Origin: Alitta virens
Lineage: Eukaryota > Annelida > Polychaeta > Phyllodocida > Nereididae
Assembly: GCA_932294295.1 (NCBI GenBank)
Contig: OW028575.1
Location: forward strand, 17,860,058-17,924,057
Direction of reading: 5' to 3'
DNA: 64,000 bases
The translations under genes were made by a program, and so were the position numbers. Shown piece after piece: positions 45,605-57,114 of this stretch; within the stretch, counting starts at the first letter, position 1; every line of letters starts with the position of its first letter. The notes under the pieces are model-generated. The model was not told where the DNA came from. It saw only the letters and a list, made by a program, of their open reading frames with translations, and searched no databases.

Positions 45605-46200
45605 AAATACTTTTTGTGTGATTTGAAATTTGGCAGTGATATTAAGATTAATAATAGCTATGTGTATCATAATATACATATTATATCAATCTGCCAACTG
45701 TGTGATTAAAAATCCTGTAGTATAATATCTTTACCAACTTCAGTAAATGAAAGTAGGAAGAGGGTATTGTTATCAGTGATGTCTGTCCAACAGGTGGGTG
45801 GGTGGTTATGATAGCATGCATAGACAGTAATCTGTACTGTCTACAGATAGTTGGCAAGGGAGCTTATTCACATTTTGTAAACTATTTTGGCATAAATATA
45901 ATGTCTTTTATCAAAGAATATGACAATAAAGTTATCCATTTTACATAATATTATACATTTTAACTCTCCATTTTTTTTATGGAGTGTACAACATGACAAG
46001 ATTTTGTTGAATATATGTGATGAAATTGCCAGGTAACAACCTAAGTAGATAAACACATCTATCTGCATTTATATTCTTCAATTCACTGAATGCTGATATG
46101 CACTCTTTCAACAGGAATCATTGAACAGTTAACCTGGTGCTGTTCCTAGAAGGAATGTAACCAAAGACAAAGGAATGAAGGTAAATGTTTAGCATGATTA
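45605..46200. other. Intergenic DNA, no gene seen
   Basis: AT-rich sequence, no features recognised. Confidence 0.4.
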
Positions 46201-46208
46201 TTGATATA

Positions 46209-46340
46209 CAGTGGGTTGCAAAAGTATTCATTCTCCTGAAATTTGCATGTGAATATGTCAACTATAATTCCACACAGGACAAAAATGGCACATGCAAAAA
46301 TAAAAATTTATTTGGATCGAGGTGATAATTTACCACATTT
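46209..46340 (+). mobile_element. Left end of a Tc1-like transposon
   Basis: TA|CAGTGGGTTGCAAAAGTATT followed by CATTCTCCTGAAATTTGC closely resembles the Tc1-family terminal repeat (CAGTGnnTTGCAAAAGTATTCA type). The right end was not found. Confidence 0.6.
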
Positions 46341-46344
46341 TTCA

Positions 46345-47660
46345 AATTTTAAAGCCACTTTTTGACGTTTATGTATTACTAAATAACCTATGAATGTTTG
46401 AACACATATACATGCCATTTTACGGGTAGGGCACATAATCTTATATTATATGTGAGTAACCTCGAATTTGTGCAACAAGGCACACCACCATTTGGGCCTC
46501 GATCGTGCCATGGCCTACCTCCTTCTTTCTATCTTCTCCGGTTCTAACTAACTGTCACTCTTACAACTTAATTTGCTCTCTATTCCTATATTTCACCCAG
46601 GCTACTTTCCCCTAAGTGAGCACATGCTTGCTACTAATATGGTCACCATCATTTAAAAAAAAAAAAGGCTGAATAGGTCCACAGAAGAGACTTGCAGGCT
46701 TTGCAGTGAGCGGGCGCAGGCAGAGACTTGTTCTGGCACAACACATTAATGAAGCAGTCCATTGTTTAATATGGAGTTATTCAGAAACTGTATAATAAAA
46801 ATCAGTGATAAGGTTTAACCAGCTGTATTTATGAAATACAACAAAACCCCCAAGGTTTAATCAACTGTATTTTGAAATATAGCGAAACCCCATTTTAAGA
46901 CCACCTTACTATAAAGACCACCTCACAACTAAAACCATTCTGATTTGTCGCACACTCACAATTAAGACCACCTTTTCATTAAAGCCAGTAAAAAAAGCAC
47001 TTTTCTTTTAATGAAATACATGCAATTACATCACAATCAAGATGTTAATGCTAGCCCAGATGGTCATTTTGATTTTAGGGAATATCCATAACTGGAAGTA
47101 CATCCTAGGGCAAAATTTCATATTGTTTAAAAATCACAATTTCGCAACTAGAAAATTATCACTACAGAAGTCAATCAGGCTTTGATAAACAGCTGATGCA
47201 AAAAAAAAGGGAAAAAATATAGAAGAGAACCCTAATGTTTTGCCTCATCATGCTTATATGCCAAATGGGTAATACAGGTTCACCATATTTATTAGATTTG
47301 ATCCATGAAATCTGAATGCCAGTAAAATGAAGTCCAATTCAAATGTTTAAATGCTTTTGTCAGGAAAATCTGCTTTCCAGTACAACCATATTGTGGCTGT
47401 TTTTCTTATCAAGTACCCTGTGCTTAACTGGAGTGTGGCTATCAAAATGATTTGTACCCTTCAAATTAAAGTGAAATACATCAACTGTGTGTCTTCATCT
47501 GTAAGCCAAGCAACCTAATTATGGACATTATTTGCTAGTTTACCTAGTTAAACAAAATGATTGGTTAAACTATGTAGCCGATATGCTAAGTATACACTTA
47601 AGAAATATTCTTTAAAAAATACAAGAGAAATGGATCTATATTTTTTTAGTTTAGGCAATT
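46345..47660. other. Intergenic DNA with a TIR-element scrap
   Basis: No gene. Around 46870-46985 CGAAACCCCATTTTAAGACC with repeated AAGACCACC recalls the ends of the MITE at 25221. Confidence 0.45.
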
Positions 47661-47667
47661 TTTCTGA

Positions 47668-48190
47668 ACACCCTGTAGAGTATACAAACGAAACATAAAG
47701 CAAATCCAGTCACCCGAACAGAATTAGAGCATTTTACCCATCATGGGGTAATAACCCCATGGCAACCATGAAATTCTAAGAACACAATGGTAACACCTTG
47801 TAGAGTATACAAACCAATTTCAGTAAGATCCGATTACCCCAACAGAAGTTACAGCATTTTACCCCATAATGGGGTAATTATCCCATGGCAACTATGAAAG
47901 TGTAAAAATATGATAGTGTAACACCCTGTATATACAAACCAAATTCAGCAAAGATCCGATCAACCAAATAAAAGTTATATTATCACAATTTAATTACTCT
48001 CATGGGGTAATTACCCCAAGGAAATCATTACCCCATGGTAACAACATAAGTTTCAGGACCCTAAACCGGTTTCACCCTGCAGATCATATGAACAAAGTTG
48101 GGCAAATATCTGATCACCCAAACATTAGTTATAGCATTTTACCCCATCATAGGGTAATTACCCCAATGCAACTATAAAAGTTTCAGCACT
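47668..48190. repeat. Four-unit ~125-bp tandem repeat with an ATGGGGTAA palindrome
   Basis: Units start at about 47668, 47793, 47921 and 48072. Each begins CACCCTGTA or a variant, then TATACAAAC, then GATCCGATYACCC, then ACAGAAGTTA. Next comes the palindromic core TTACCCCAT-ATGGGGTAA, then CCCCATGGCAAC or CCCCATGGTAAC and CTATGAAAGT. Spacings are 125, 128 and 151 bp. The core is the best-conserved part of every unit. Confidence 0.85.
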
Positions 48191-48354
48191 GAAGTTACTA
48201 TGCTCGAGATCTCACCAAAATATCATACCCCCAGGGTAATCTTTTGAAATTTCCCTTGTAGGTTGACAGGGAATGCTCCAAACAAGATTGATAAAGAGGC
48301 TCCAACTGCCATGCATTCGTTAAAAAGCCTACACAGTGGAAGACTGAGATGTTT

Positions 48355-48505
48355 TGATACAAACACTTCAGTTGGTAAACATATTGTACACTGATTCATT
48401 TGATATAAACACTTCATCCTTGTTAAACATAGTGTTAATAAAGTGTAACAAGCTTATACAGGTGTTTTAGTGTTTATTTTCATAAACACCTCAACATGTT
48501 TATCT
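48355..48505. repeat. AACACTTCA / GTTAAACAT direct and inverted repeat
   Basis: GATACAAACACTTCAGTTGG and GATATAAACACTTCATCC are followed by TAAACATA; they start at 48355 and 48401. AGGTGTTTTAGTGTTTAT is then mirrored by ATAAACACCT (48460-48491). A small composite repeat of unknown origin. Confidence 0.5.
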
Positions 48506-48699
48506 TAATTGTCGTTAACTAAAAAAGTGTTTTAAGAGTGTGATGCTCTAGTACTATGTGGGCATTCAATGAAGAATTGCCACAAAGCTGCCAATGTTAC
48601 TTTTTTATTGTTTTGTAATTAGCATGTTTCAAATATCGACAGGATGGAGATATTTGTTTTCGTTAATATTTATCATGTATAAAGTGTGGGTCCGTATTG

Positions 48700-49260
48700 A
48701 GAAAACAGCACAAACAGAAATTTGCTCGTCCAGCCTTATTATCTCACATTGCTGTGTCCAACTGCAAAAGGTCTTCAAGAGCAAATCAGCCTTTGTGAAC
48801 AATATGGCTGTGAATATGGGATGACTTACAATCCTGTCAAGACAAAATGTGTGTTGTTTTCAAGGCAGAAAAAGGTGTCACCATGTTTGACCCTGAACGG
48901 AACTGCACTTCAGTGGTGTGAAATTTTAATGCACCTAGGTAATACCTTGACTTGGAACTTGAGTCACACCAAAGACCTTCAAATCAAACGAGGTTGACTT
49001 GCAGGAAGAACCAATACTATGTTGGGAATGTTGAATTATCTATCAGGTGATATCCTGATGAAAGTTTTTGCTAGCAAGTGTTGCCACTACTATGGGTGTC
49101 ACAAAGCATTGTGAAATATTACTCAACAATGTGACAGTGACAACAAGATTGTTAAGTTTATTGCTGAAAGAGCAGAGAAGGACCACAGACCTATCATATC
49201 AGGCAATATCAGTTGAAGAACAGTGCACAGTTCAGGATGTGAGAGAATTTTGATTTCAGT
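48700..49260 (+). pseudogene. LINE reverse transcriptase fragment
   Basis: The open frame 48722-48997 reads AKGLQEQISLCEQYG, MTYNPVKTKCVLFSRQKK, LTLNGTALQWC and MHLGNTLTW, the thumb region after the YADD box. The YADD itself is eroded just upstream. After a stop it continues (LAGRTNTMLGMLNYLSG) to about 49260. Same general type as the copy at 5388. Confidence 0.8.
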
Positions 49261-49264
49261 GACA

Positions 49265-50900
49265 ATCCATTAAATTTGTCACCACTTGATAAATGCCACT
49301 TTTTATATTTTCTCTGTACTATTTGAATTTATCTGAGTAATTTGTAATATGGGTCTATACCTGAATGCCGTGTATGAAATAAATATATATATTACAACTT
49401 CAAGTCAAATTGCACCTTGCCTCTGGAATAAACTACGGCATTTCAAAACTAAGCAGTACTAATAAAGGCTCTAAAAGGCTTCATGATGTAATAATTACGG
49501 TTTGGCGCCTGTTGTCAATGGCAACCATACTACAACATGCCTGGCTGCTCAAAAGATCAAAATTAACCTGGGCGACAAAAAGTCAACTGCACCTCTTTGA
49601 AATTGTTGCTGAATCTAAAAATAACTTCACAAAGAGAAATCAATAGACCGGAGCTTTTGGAAGGCAATTTGAGATAAGTGTTGTCATCTATCGCTCTCTA
49701 TTTTGCCAATAAACTGACGGTCATTCATACTGTTTGCCCATCATTGATCAACCCAATTTTCTAAATGCTCACAGTTGGTTTATTTCATCGTAAAACTGAT
49801 TTAAAAGTAATTTCCAGGATATGGTCAATACTAACGTTGTCGATGTCTGCTGTAGGCTGTCAATTTCCAATATTCCCGTCCATGCAGTGCTGTCAGTTGC
49901 AATGGTTGTATGTGCTCTGATTTCAGATTTAGCTGGTTCTATGAGACCATGAAAATGTTTGCTCTACAGCTTCCAGTTTTAAAACTGAGAACGGTACCTT
50001 TGAAATTTTGTTAACTTTCATATTTCGCAGACGCATTGCTAAAGTCATTATTTGCATGTCACAAAATTTTAAAAATTAATTATTTGATGACATACCAACT
50101 TAACCACAAGTGAATCCTTCTCAATGTTCTCACTCATAACCCCTCCTTGTGTCTAGCCACACATTTAAATGCAGGCATTACACAAGGAAAGTCCTTGAGT
50201 GAATTTAATCATTATTTATTGATATATGTTTGCAGCTGCCATAGGTCGGCAGATATTGGAAGATCGTGTACAAAGGAAAGCACAAAAAAAAAAAAAAGAT
50301 TAATGCTCAAAACCAACTGAAGAAACTAATGGCTTTGTGAAAGAATTGATTCCGGAACGAAGGATTGAAAACCACGGTAACCATGGATACCGTAAAATTG
50401 AAAGGCTGTTGATTGATCTTTTGTGTCAAATTCAAATGGAGACCTTTCAACGAGGTCGGTAGACTGGCCTCAAGGGCTGGGGACCAATGTGAGTGATGTG
50501 TGGATGAGGAATAAAGAAACAAAACACTGAAATACATTTTCGTGTCTTAATGTTACGTTTTGATGTATGGGGGCTTCTCAGAGTGTTAGATGACAGATGC
50601 ATGCAATGTGTTAATGTGTTATCTGTTATACTTTTAGCTTCTTCAGTCCTGACTGTGATATTCTCAATTCATGCATGGGTGGATTGAAATTGTGATGAAG
50701 GCCGTTACAGCCCCTTGGACCGTCACATGCTTTTTTTTTGGGGGGGGGGGGGGGGGGGTGGAGGGGGGAATTATAATCACCTCGATGAAAACTTATTTTA
50801 CAACATTTTTGTGTGTGTAATGAATGTTGTCAAAGTATTATGGCATTAGTTCTTTTTTAAACAACAGTCTATACAGGCAGCGAGAAATATTTGATAAATA
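49265..50900. other. Intergenic DNA with simple sequence
   Basis: No gene. A 14-A run lies near 50284, and nineteen or more consecutive G after a T run at 50732-50760. Confidence 0.45.
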
Positions 50901-50904
50901 CTGA

Positions 50905-52140
50905 TAAAGATAAGATAAGATTAGATACAATTTTATTTAAAGTCGGTGGTTATACAAATAACAATAAAACATAAGCTATAAAAGATTTTCACTGACAGAA
51001 AATTGTGACCAAAAAACAAGGTGAAATATTTACAAATTAATAGATGAGAAATAAATAGATTAGTTGGTAACATTGTGTAAATTAAATTTTACAGTCTACT
51101 TCTTAACAAATTTTTGAATTGCACAAAGTCAGTTGTGTTCTTTACATTGATAGGTTACACATTCCATACCAGAGGACCTTGATAAGCTATTGAACGCATG
51201 CCAAATTGGACTGTATTGTATACTGGTTTCATTAATTTGAAGTTATCCCTCATATCATATGGAGTGACTTGTCTGGTAAAGAAGGAATTTTCCACAGGAG
51301 GTCCCGTATCATAGATCCTGAGTTTACTTGTAAAGCCTCTGTAGGGCATTCATCTACCGAGCTGAATTTTTACAGATAACTGATACGTGTTTTTGAAAGT
51401 CTAACTCGTTATCAAAGTTTACCCCAAGTAGTTTAACAGTGGTGTCTGACTTGATTACATGACTACCAATTTCAAAGTCAATAGATACATTCTCTTTGCT
51501 AAGGCAGATGGCCTGAAATTTAGATGGGTTGGCTTTCATGAAGTTTACATTAACCATCTCATTGTTTGTTGAGAGGCTTGTTCTAATGTACTTTTAATTA
51601 TAGATGGTTGTTGGTTACTGTGAGAAAGACAGTGTGTTGTCATCAGCATAATTTATATACATGGCATGTGCTTTGCAGATCATACAAGAAGTCATTAATA
51701 TTAAATATTAAACAGAATAAGACCCATGAGAGATCCTTGGGGCACACCTGTTTTAAGGTTGAGCCATTCACTTTTAATGTTACCTAATTTTACAGCTTGC
51801 TTTCTATTTCTTAAGTAATTAGGTATAAGATTACATGATTTGATTGATACACCCTGGGTATTGAACTTTGCTATTAAGCTTTGCTATTAAAAGTCCATGA
51901 GGTAGGCAATCAAATGCCTTTGACAAATCTATTAGAATGCATCCTACATGGGGGTTATTGTCGAGCGCTTTTCTTCAATTTTCAACACATTTTACCAAGA
52001 CATTGCTGCAATTATAGGATTTCATCCTAATTTGAGGAATTTTGGAGATATGTTATCAAATCCACTTTCTTTATTTGTCTGCATAAGTTTAAGTTTCTTT
52101 TCAGTGATTTTTTGAGTAACTTGTTTGAAATAAAATTGTT
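50905..52140 (-). pseudogene. LINE ORF2 reverse transcriptase with 3' end
   Basis: The minus strand shows KESGFDNISPKFLK-like text (52080), LIDLSKAFDCLPHGLL (motif A, 51910), LKTGVPQGSLMGLILFN (51735), YINDFLYDLQ (51690), NYADDNTLSFSQ (51630), ANPSKFQAICLSKENVSIDF (51500), KLLGVNFDNELDFQKHVSVI (51420) and RDNFKLMKPVYNTVQFGMRS (51240). YQGPLVWN (51165) ends the coding text. It ends in (TTATC)n-like tail repeats near 50905. Multiple breaks; not functional. CR1-like. Confidence 0.9.
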
Positions 52141-52260
52141 GCCATGCCCGTACCAGCTTTAATTTTTATCACAGGCCCATAACATGACTGACAAGGACAT
52201 CTGAAAGTCATGCTTTTGCCCCCCCCCCCCCCCCCGGTAGAGTCAGGGCTGGATCTGCCA
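52140..52260 (-). mobile_element. PolyG-containing MITE, copy 1
   Basis: The reverse complement of this region gives TGGCAGATCCAGCCCTGACT, CTACC, a run of 17 G, then GCAAAAGCATGACT, TGTCAGTCATGTTATGGG and GCATGGCA. The same order is found at 59427-59577 on the other strand. The left part is truncated relative to that copy. Confidence 0.65.
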
Positions 52261-52269
52261 GTGATTAAC

Positions 52270-53705
52270 TTCCCCTTGGAATTGAATATTCAAGAATTGT
52301 TATGTTTGAAAAAGTAATGATAAACTGCATGCATATAATTAATTTGCGCTTGTTAATTGTAACTTACTATGGAGACACTGTCAGGCATATTTTTCCGGAA
52401 GGCATATTTTTCCGGAAGTGTATATATACATACTCTGCATGCAGAATGTATCTGGCAATTTGCATTATGATTAATAATTAATTAATTATTGTAAGAAATC
52501 CAATGTTGATAGAGTCTGTGATCATATCTGGACTATGGAAATATAAATATTTAACCATCATAGCAATGTGTGATGATGAGGAATGATTCTGATTTCTGGT
52601 TCTGCCAATGAATATTTGTCAGATAAAGATGACTAATGCTTGATCGACTAACCGGACACAGTGGAGCTGACTAGGGTCTGTTTGAAGACAGGCACAACAA
52701 ATTATCTAAGAACATTTAATCAAGAAGACTGATAAATGTACAGCATTTCTCAGGCTTCGCCTGTTACAGTATTAATAAGGTACGTATTTATGAGGTGAAA
52801 AATTGGGTAAAAATTTGATGTGAGATGTTGAAATTTGAAATTGTTCAGTTGTCCAAAATATGGCCAAATTGGGCTATAAGTGATGCACTTATGAAATTTG
52901 GCGCAATGATAAACTTCACTTGCAGATAATTTTTAGATGTGGCCTTGATTTCAGCCAATAACACCGTTATTTTGCCGGTTATATGGCAACCACTTTAAAA
53001 ATCTAAAACAAATCACATTTTTGATCTTATCTCTTATAATTTTCTGCTGTAAAGTGCCTGTGATACAGTGACAACCATGTACTCTTTGCTTTAAAGCAAA
53101 AGTAATGTTAATAATACCTCATCTACAATAAGGAATGTAAGTTGGATATATATTGGAATTTACTGTACTTCAGATGTTTTAATTAGTTAACACTTAATAC
53201 ATAGAAAAATACCTCATTTGAATCCTCAGTTACCATGGCAACAGGAATCTTGTCGTTTATAATGAACATTGCTATCCCAGGAATATTGCCAAAAAAACGG
53301 GTTTTTAGCTATTTTCAGCTTGAAATGTGCTAATAGAAATATTTTCATATTAGATACCCTGGAGTTCTAGTGTTTACTTATTTGGCATATGTGGGAGGAA
53401 TTAGAAGTTATTATATTGGATTGCAAGAACATTTGCTTTTTATTAACATTGGGTGGTTATTTTGGCAAAAGCAAAATATACCTCACAGTAAATTTCACAG
53501 GCTGAAATACTAATTTTGTATGGTTTTACCAAGGAATACGCAACAAATTTAAATAAACTATCCGCCAATTTAAATATGTGAAACATTCTCTACCGAATAA
53601 ATACATTCTAAGTGACTGGCATGCATACAGTAACTGCTGAGACATTGAAACATAACTGTACCTAGAGCAGCATAGACTGCAGTAAATGGTTATTTTTGTT
53701 ATATT
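52270..53705. other. Intergenic DNA, no gene seen
   Basis: AT-rich sequence. A perfect X-box-like GTTACCATGGCAAC stands alone at 53229-53242. Confidence 0.45.
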
Positions 53706-53711
53706 TGTAGA

Positions 53712-54490
53712 ATGCTAATAAGTGTATTGCCAAGAAAAGACAAAAATCTCACAGAGAAAACAAAACAGGTGAATGGAAAACTGAAAAGCATGTGTCATAA
53801 TGAAGGACTGTCATTTGTGGACAATGATCTATCATTCGACTTCTTGAATGGAAATGTGAATGACGCTTGCCTTGTGAATGATGGATTATATTACATTTGA
53901 CAAAACGTAGTGTTGACAGCCTGCTTCAAAACTGGAGTAATCATGGAGGGATCTGCATTCATTCTAACCAGATACCCAAAGTCCGACAAATCTGACACTT
54001 AACGCTTCAGGGGACACAAGCAAACATATCCAACTTCTTTGAAGTCACAATAAACATAAAAGGGAAACAATTTGGATCCACAGAAGTGGCCTATCAGCAC
54101 ATGAAGGCTAAAGCTATATGAGAATTGGGAGAAAGTTAAAACAAATGAACAATGGCAATAAAGAAAAGTTAAAGTAATGGAATTCCTTCTGAGAAGCTCA
54201 GATTATGTGATGAAGCACAAACTGCCCTACTTGAGTCTGGATGAAAACAGATGGTGGAAGATATGGTACATGAATTTTGGGGACGCAGCATGAACTTCAG
54301 ACAAAAACTTCTCAGAAACTGGGCATGGAAGAGACAGTGTCGCAAACAGGAGACTGTGTCCTGCTGGGTGTGTCGTCTGGTAGGACACAAGAGGAAGCAC
54401 TGCAGCCACAACTCAAGACAACCTGGGACCTACAGAAACACCTACTAGGACCGGTGATCCAACAGTTGCATACCAGCGGGAAAATGTTAA
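53712..54490 (+). pseudogene. Broken SGNH hydrolase - NADAR - CCHC ORF (retroelement-like)
   Basis: Three domains can be read in order. (1) The C-terminal end of an SGNH/GDSL-type hydrolase (53712-53945): ISVLPRKDKNLTEKTKQVNG, FVDNDLSF, NGNVNDACLVNDGL. A 5-bp duplication (TATTA, about 53889-53893) precedes the expected LHL and destroys the DxxH catalytic pair. (2) A NADAR (YbiA-like) domain (54002-54300): ISNFFEVTINIKGKQFGSTE then VAYQHMKAKA. After in-frame stops at 54119, 54137, 54146 and 54170 it resumes DEAQTALLESG*KQMVED and HEFWGR. (3) A CCHC zinc knuckle CWVCRLVGHKRKHC (54362-54403). Apart from the 5-bp insertion all parts share one frame, so they were once one protein. SGNH and CCHC domains occur in ORF1 of CR1-like LINEs, and a LINE ORF2 lies 0.7 kb downstream on the same strand. 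Membership of that element is inferred. The SGNH N-terminus is not visible. Confidence 0.75.
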
Positions 54491-54499
54491 GATAAGTAA

Positions 54500-55165
54500 A
54501 TTTCTATCTCAGTTTTATGAATTAGATGTTAAAGTGATATGAAGACTTATCTCTAGGTCAACTGAAAGTTTCTTTTAATTTACCACTGAATGATAGTGGA
54601 GGATGTGTATTGTCAGAAACCACTTTGCTTTGTGCGCATCCATTTGTTAGTAATGAGTATTTCAGTCTTAAAATCGGCTGTAGTGATTTTGGTGTACACC
54701 GAAATAATTTGAAACTTGGCTTGGGTCACATGACCACAGCCAGGCAGAGCTAAATTCCAACCACCAGGAACCACAAGGGTTTTGTTTACTCTGGAAATTG
54801 TGTTTATATATTAATTGAAGCTATGAAAAGTGATTTTGAACAAGGTAAACTGTTTTCACAATTCATATGAGTAAATATGATACACTGTGAACGGAGGACA
54901 AGCCCATCTATTGTTTCTGTTAGTTTGACAGCTCTGACCACATGGGCCACATGAATAAATTATGATAATACCCCATAGCCAGCAGCAGCAGCAGCCAATC
55001 ACACAGTAACTCCTCCATAATGCTCAAATCTTGCCTAACGGATTTTGCCAGTGCTTTCATGCTGTGTACTGTCAAGATTATGACTTAAATGTTCAAAAAA
55101 GTACAAAACAAGTAAGTTTAGTGGTAGATGTACCTATTTCTTTAGTTAAGGGCTGGATTTGCCTG
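54500..55165. other. Non-coding spacer between ORF1-like and ORF2 remnants
   Basis: No coding text recognised. A (CAG)n-like AGCAGCAGCAGCAGC lies near 54985. Confidence 0.4.
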
Positions 55166-55167
55166 GG

Positions 55168-57110
55168 AAGGTCTGAGACATCATATCACGTACTTTAAAG
55201 ATTCGTGTGTGGACTTAACAACAGAGGTAGTATGTAATGATGCTACAAATAACATAACTGAACACAATGATGACAGAGTTGAACGGGCAAATAGTGTAGA
55301 AAATGATCAAAATGATCAGATTGATCGGGGTGATCAAAATGATCAAAGTGATCGGAGTGATCAAAATGATACTTCAGAGGGGCTTTTTAGCAAGGTAAAA
55401 ATGTACAAACGAAATATGCTAATCGTATAATTATTTCTAACTTGAATATTAACAGTCTGGTGAATGGTGAAATTGTAATAGATGAGCAAAAGGTCTGTAG
55501 CATATTTAACACATTCTTTCAAAGTATAGGGTCCGACATTGGACATCCAGAAAACAATGAAAAGCCACTTTGTGATATTATAAGCCAAAACTCCAACAAA
55601 GAACAGATAAAAGGAAACTCTCGGGTAACAATAAATGACATGAAATATCCATCATTAAAGATGGCCACAGGTTATGATTTAATCAAAGAGTTAGGTAGCG
55701 CACTTGTGAAGCCCCTGACATTGCTAATAAATAAGTGCATATTAAGTTCCAGGAAAGGTCATAGTTGTCAAGATCTGCTAATTAGAATGACAGAAGATAT
55801 TAGACAATCTCTTGATCTTAGGAGTAATTGCAATTGATCTGTCAAAGGCCTTTGATTGTATACCACATAGGCTTCTTTTAGCTAAATTATATCTGCATAT
55901 GGATTTGATTTGAATTCCTGTGAACTTATGAAATCTTACATAATGCATAGGCAACAATGAGTGAAAATAGGAGAAACACTATCCAACTGGGTTTATAACG
56001 TTAAAGGTGTTCCACAAGGTTCCATTTTAGGACCACTTTTATTCAATGTATTTATCAATGACTTTTTATTTCTTAAACTCAAAAGTAATATCTATAATTA
56101 CGCTGATGATAACGCCTTCTGTTGTATAGACAATGAAATAGTAGTTCTAAAGGAAAACTTAAACAAGGATTGCATAACTGCCATGAAATGGTATGATTCA
56201 AACTGCATGAAAGCAAAGCCAATAAATTTCAATTAATGTTTATGAGTAGAAATACTGATATTTACCTATGTTTTGTGAAACTGAGATTAGAGCATCCCCA
56301 TCAATAAATGTACTAGGAGTACAGTTGGATATGAATTTAAAATTCAGTTCTCATATTAATTAGGTATGCAAGCAGACAGGAAAACAGATAAATGCTTTGA
56401 AAAGAATTAAACACCATCTTGACAAAGAGACAAAAAAGATTATATACAACAGCTACATAAACAGCAACTTCAACTACTGCTCTGTGGTATGAATGTCTTC
56501 AAACAAAACGAGTATTGCCAAGCTAGAAAGAACAAACAAACACGCACTTAGATTTGTCACAAATAAAGGACAATTAAGTTATGAAGAAATCTGTAAACAA
56601 GAAAAGCAACTCAGTGTATATAAATGATGTAATAAAAACGTTGCTATATTGCTATATAAAGTGAAAAAGGGTATGGCACCAAGTTATGTCTCTGATATAT
56701 ACTGCTCAAAACTCACAGTACGTATGGGGCAATAACATCCCAGTGGAGATCAAAAGAAGCGTCTCACTCAGCACCTTCAAAACAGCAGTCACTGAATGGC
56801 TACTAAACTGTTAAACTGCTATTTAAGAACTGAGTTGTTAATTTGATCAATCAGTTGGTCAAAAAGGGAATAGCACTACAATCCATCTCTTTTTACCTTC
56901 AGGTGCAGAATCAGAAGATAGATACCAAACTATGGAAGTTTATACTGTGTGATACATTATATGGACTTTGAACCAGACAACATATTGGATGGACTCTCTG
57001 ATTTTAAGACTTTTTTAATTTTTTATTTAACTACATGTCGTTCAGAAGTTTGTAACTTTTATTACCATGTAATCTGACAATATACGACTAAATAAATTAT
57101 ACATACATAA
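55168..57110 (+). pseudogene. LINE ORF2 with internal deletion of the endonuclease
   Basis: The N-terminal text is acidic, with a DQN/DRS repeat (55305-55370). It runs KMYKRNMLIVIISNLNINSL, the usual start of the ORF2 endonuclease, but jumps at once to EQKVCSIFNTFFQSIGSDIG (55480), normally several hundred residues later. Next come a shortened RT N-region, AIDLSKAFDCIPHRLLLAKL (55830) and VKGVPQGSILGPLLFNVFIN (56000). NYADDNAFCCIDNE (56095) and, after breaks, NNIPVEIKRSVSLSTFKTAV (56730) complete the ORF. The 3' region ends near CTAAATAAATTATACATACA (57088). Many stops; not active. CR1-like. Confidence 0.88.
55305..55370. repeat. 9-bp minisatellite with GATC in exact register
   Basis: GATC occurs at 55305, 55314, 55323, 55332, 55341, 55350 and 55359, every 9 bases, in an in-frame repeat coding for [ND]-D-Q/R triplets. 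It lies near the N-terminus of the LINE ORF2 remnant. Confidence 0.9.
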
Positions 57111-57114
57111 TAGG

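Noticed and set aside
50376..50391. GGTAACCATGGATACC palindrome as another X-box
   Set aside because: The half-sites are inside-out relative to the RFX consensus, so it was not counted.
55361..55588. Minus-strand 75-codon frame
   Set aside because: It is antisense to the LINE ORF2 remnant, which has clear reverse transcriptase text on the plus strand.
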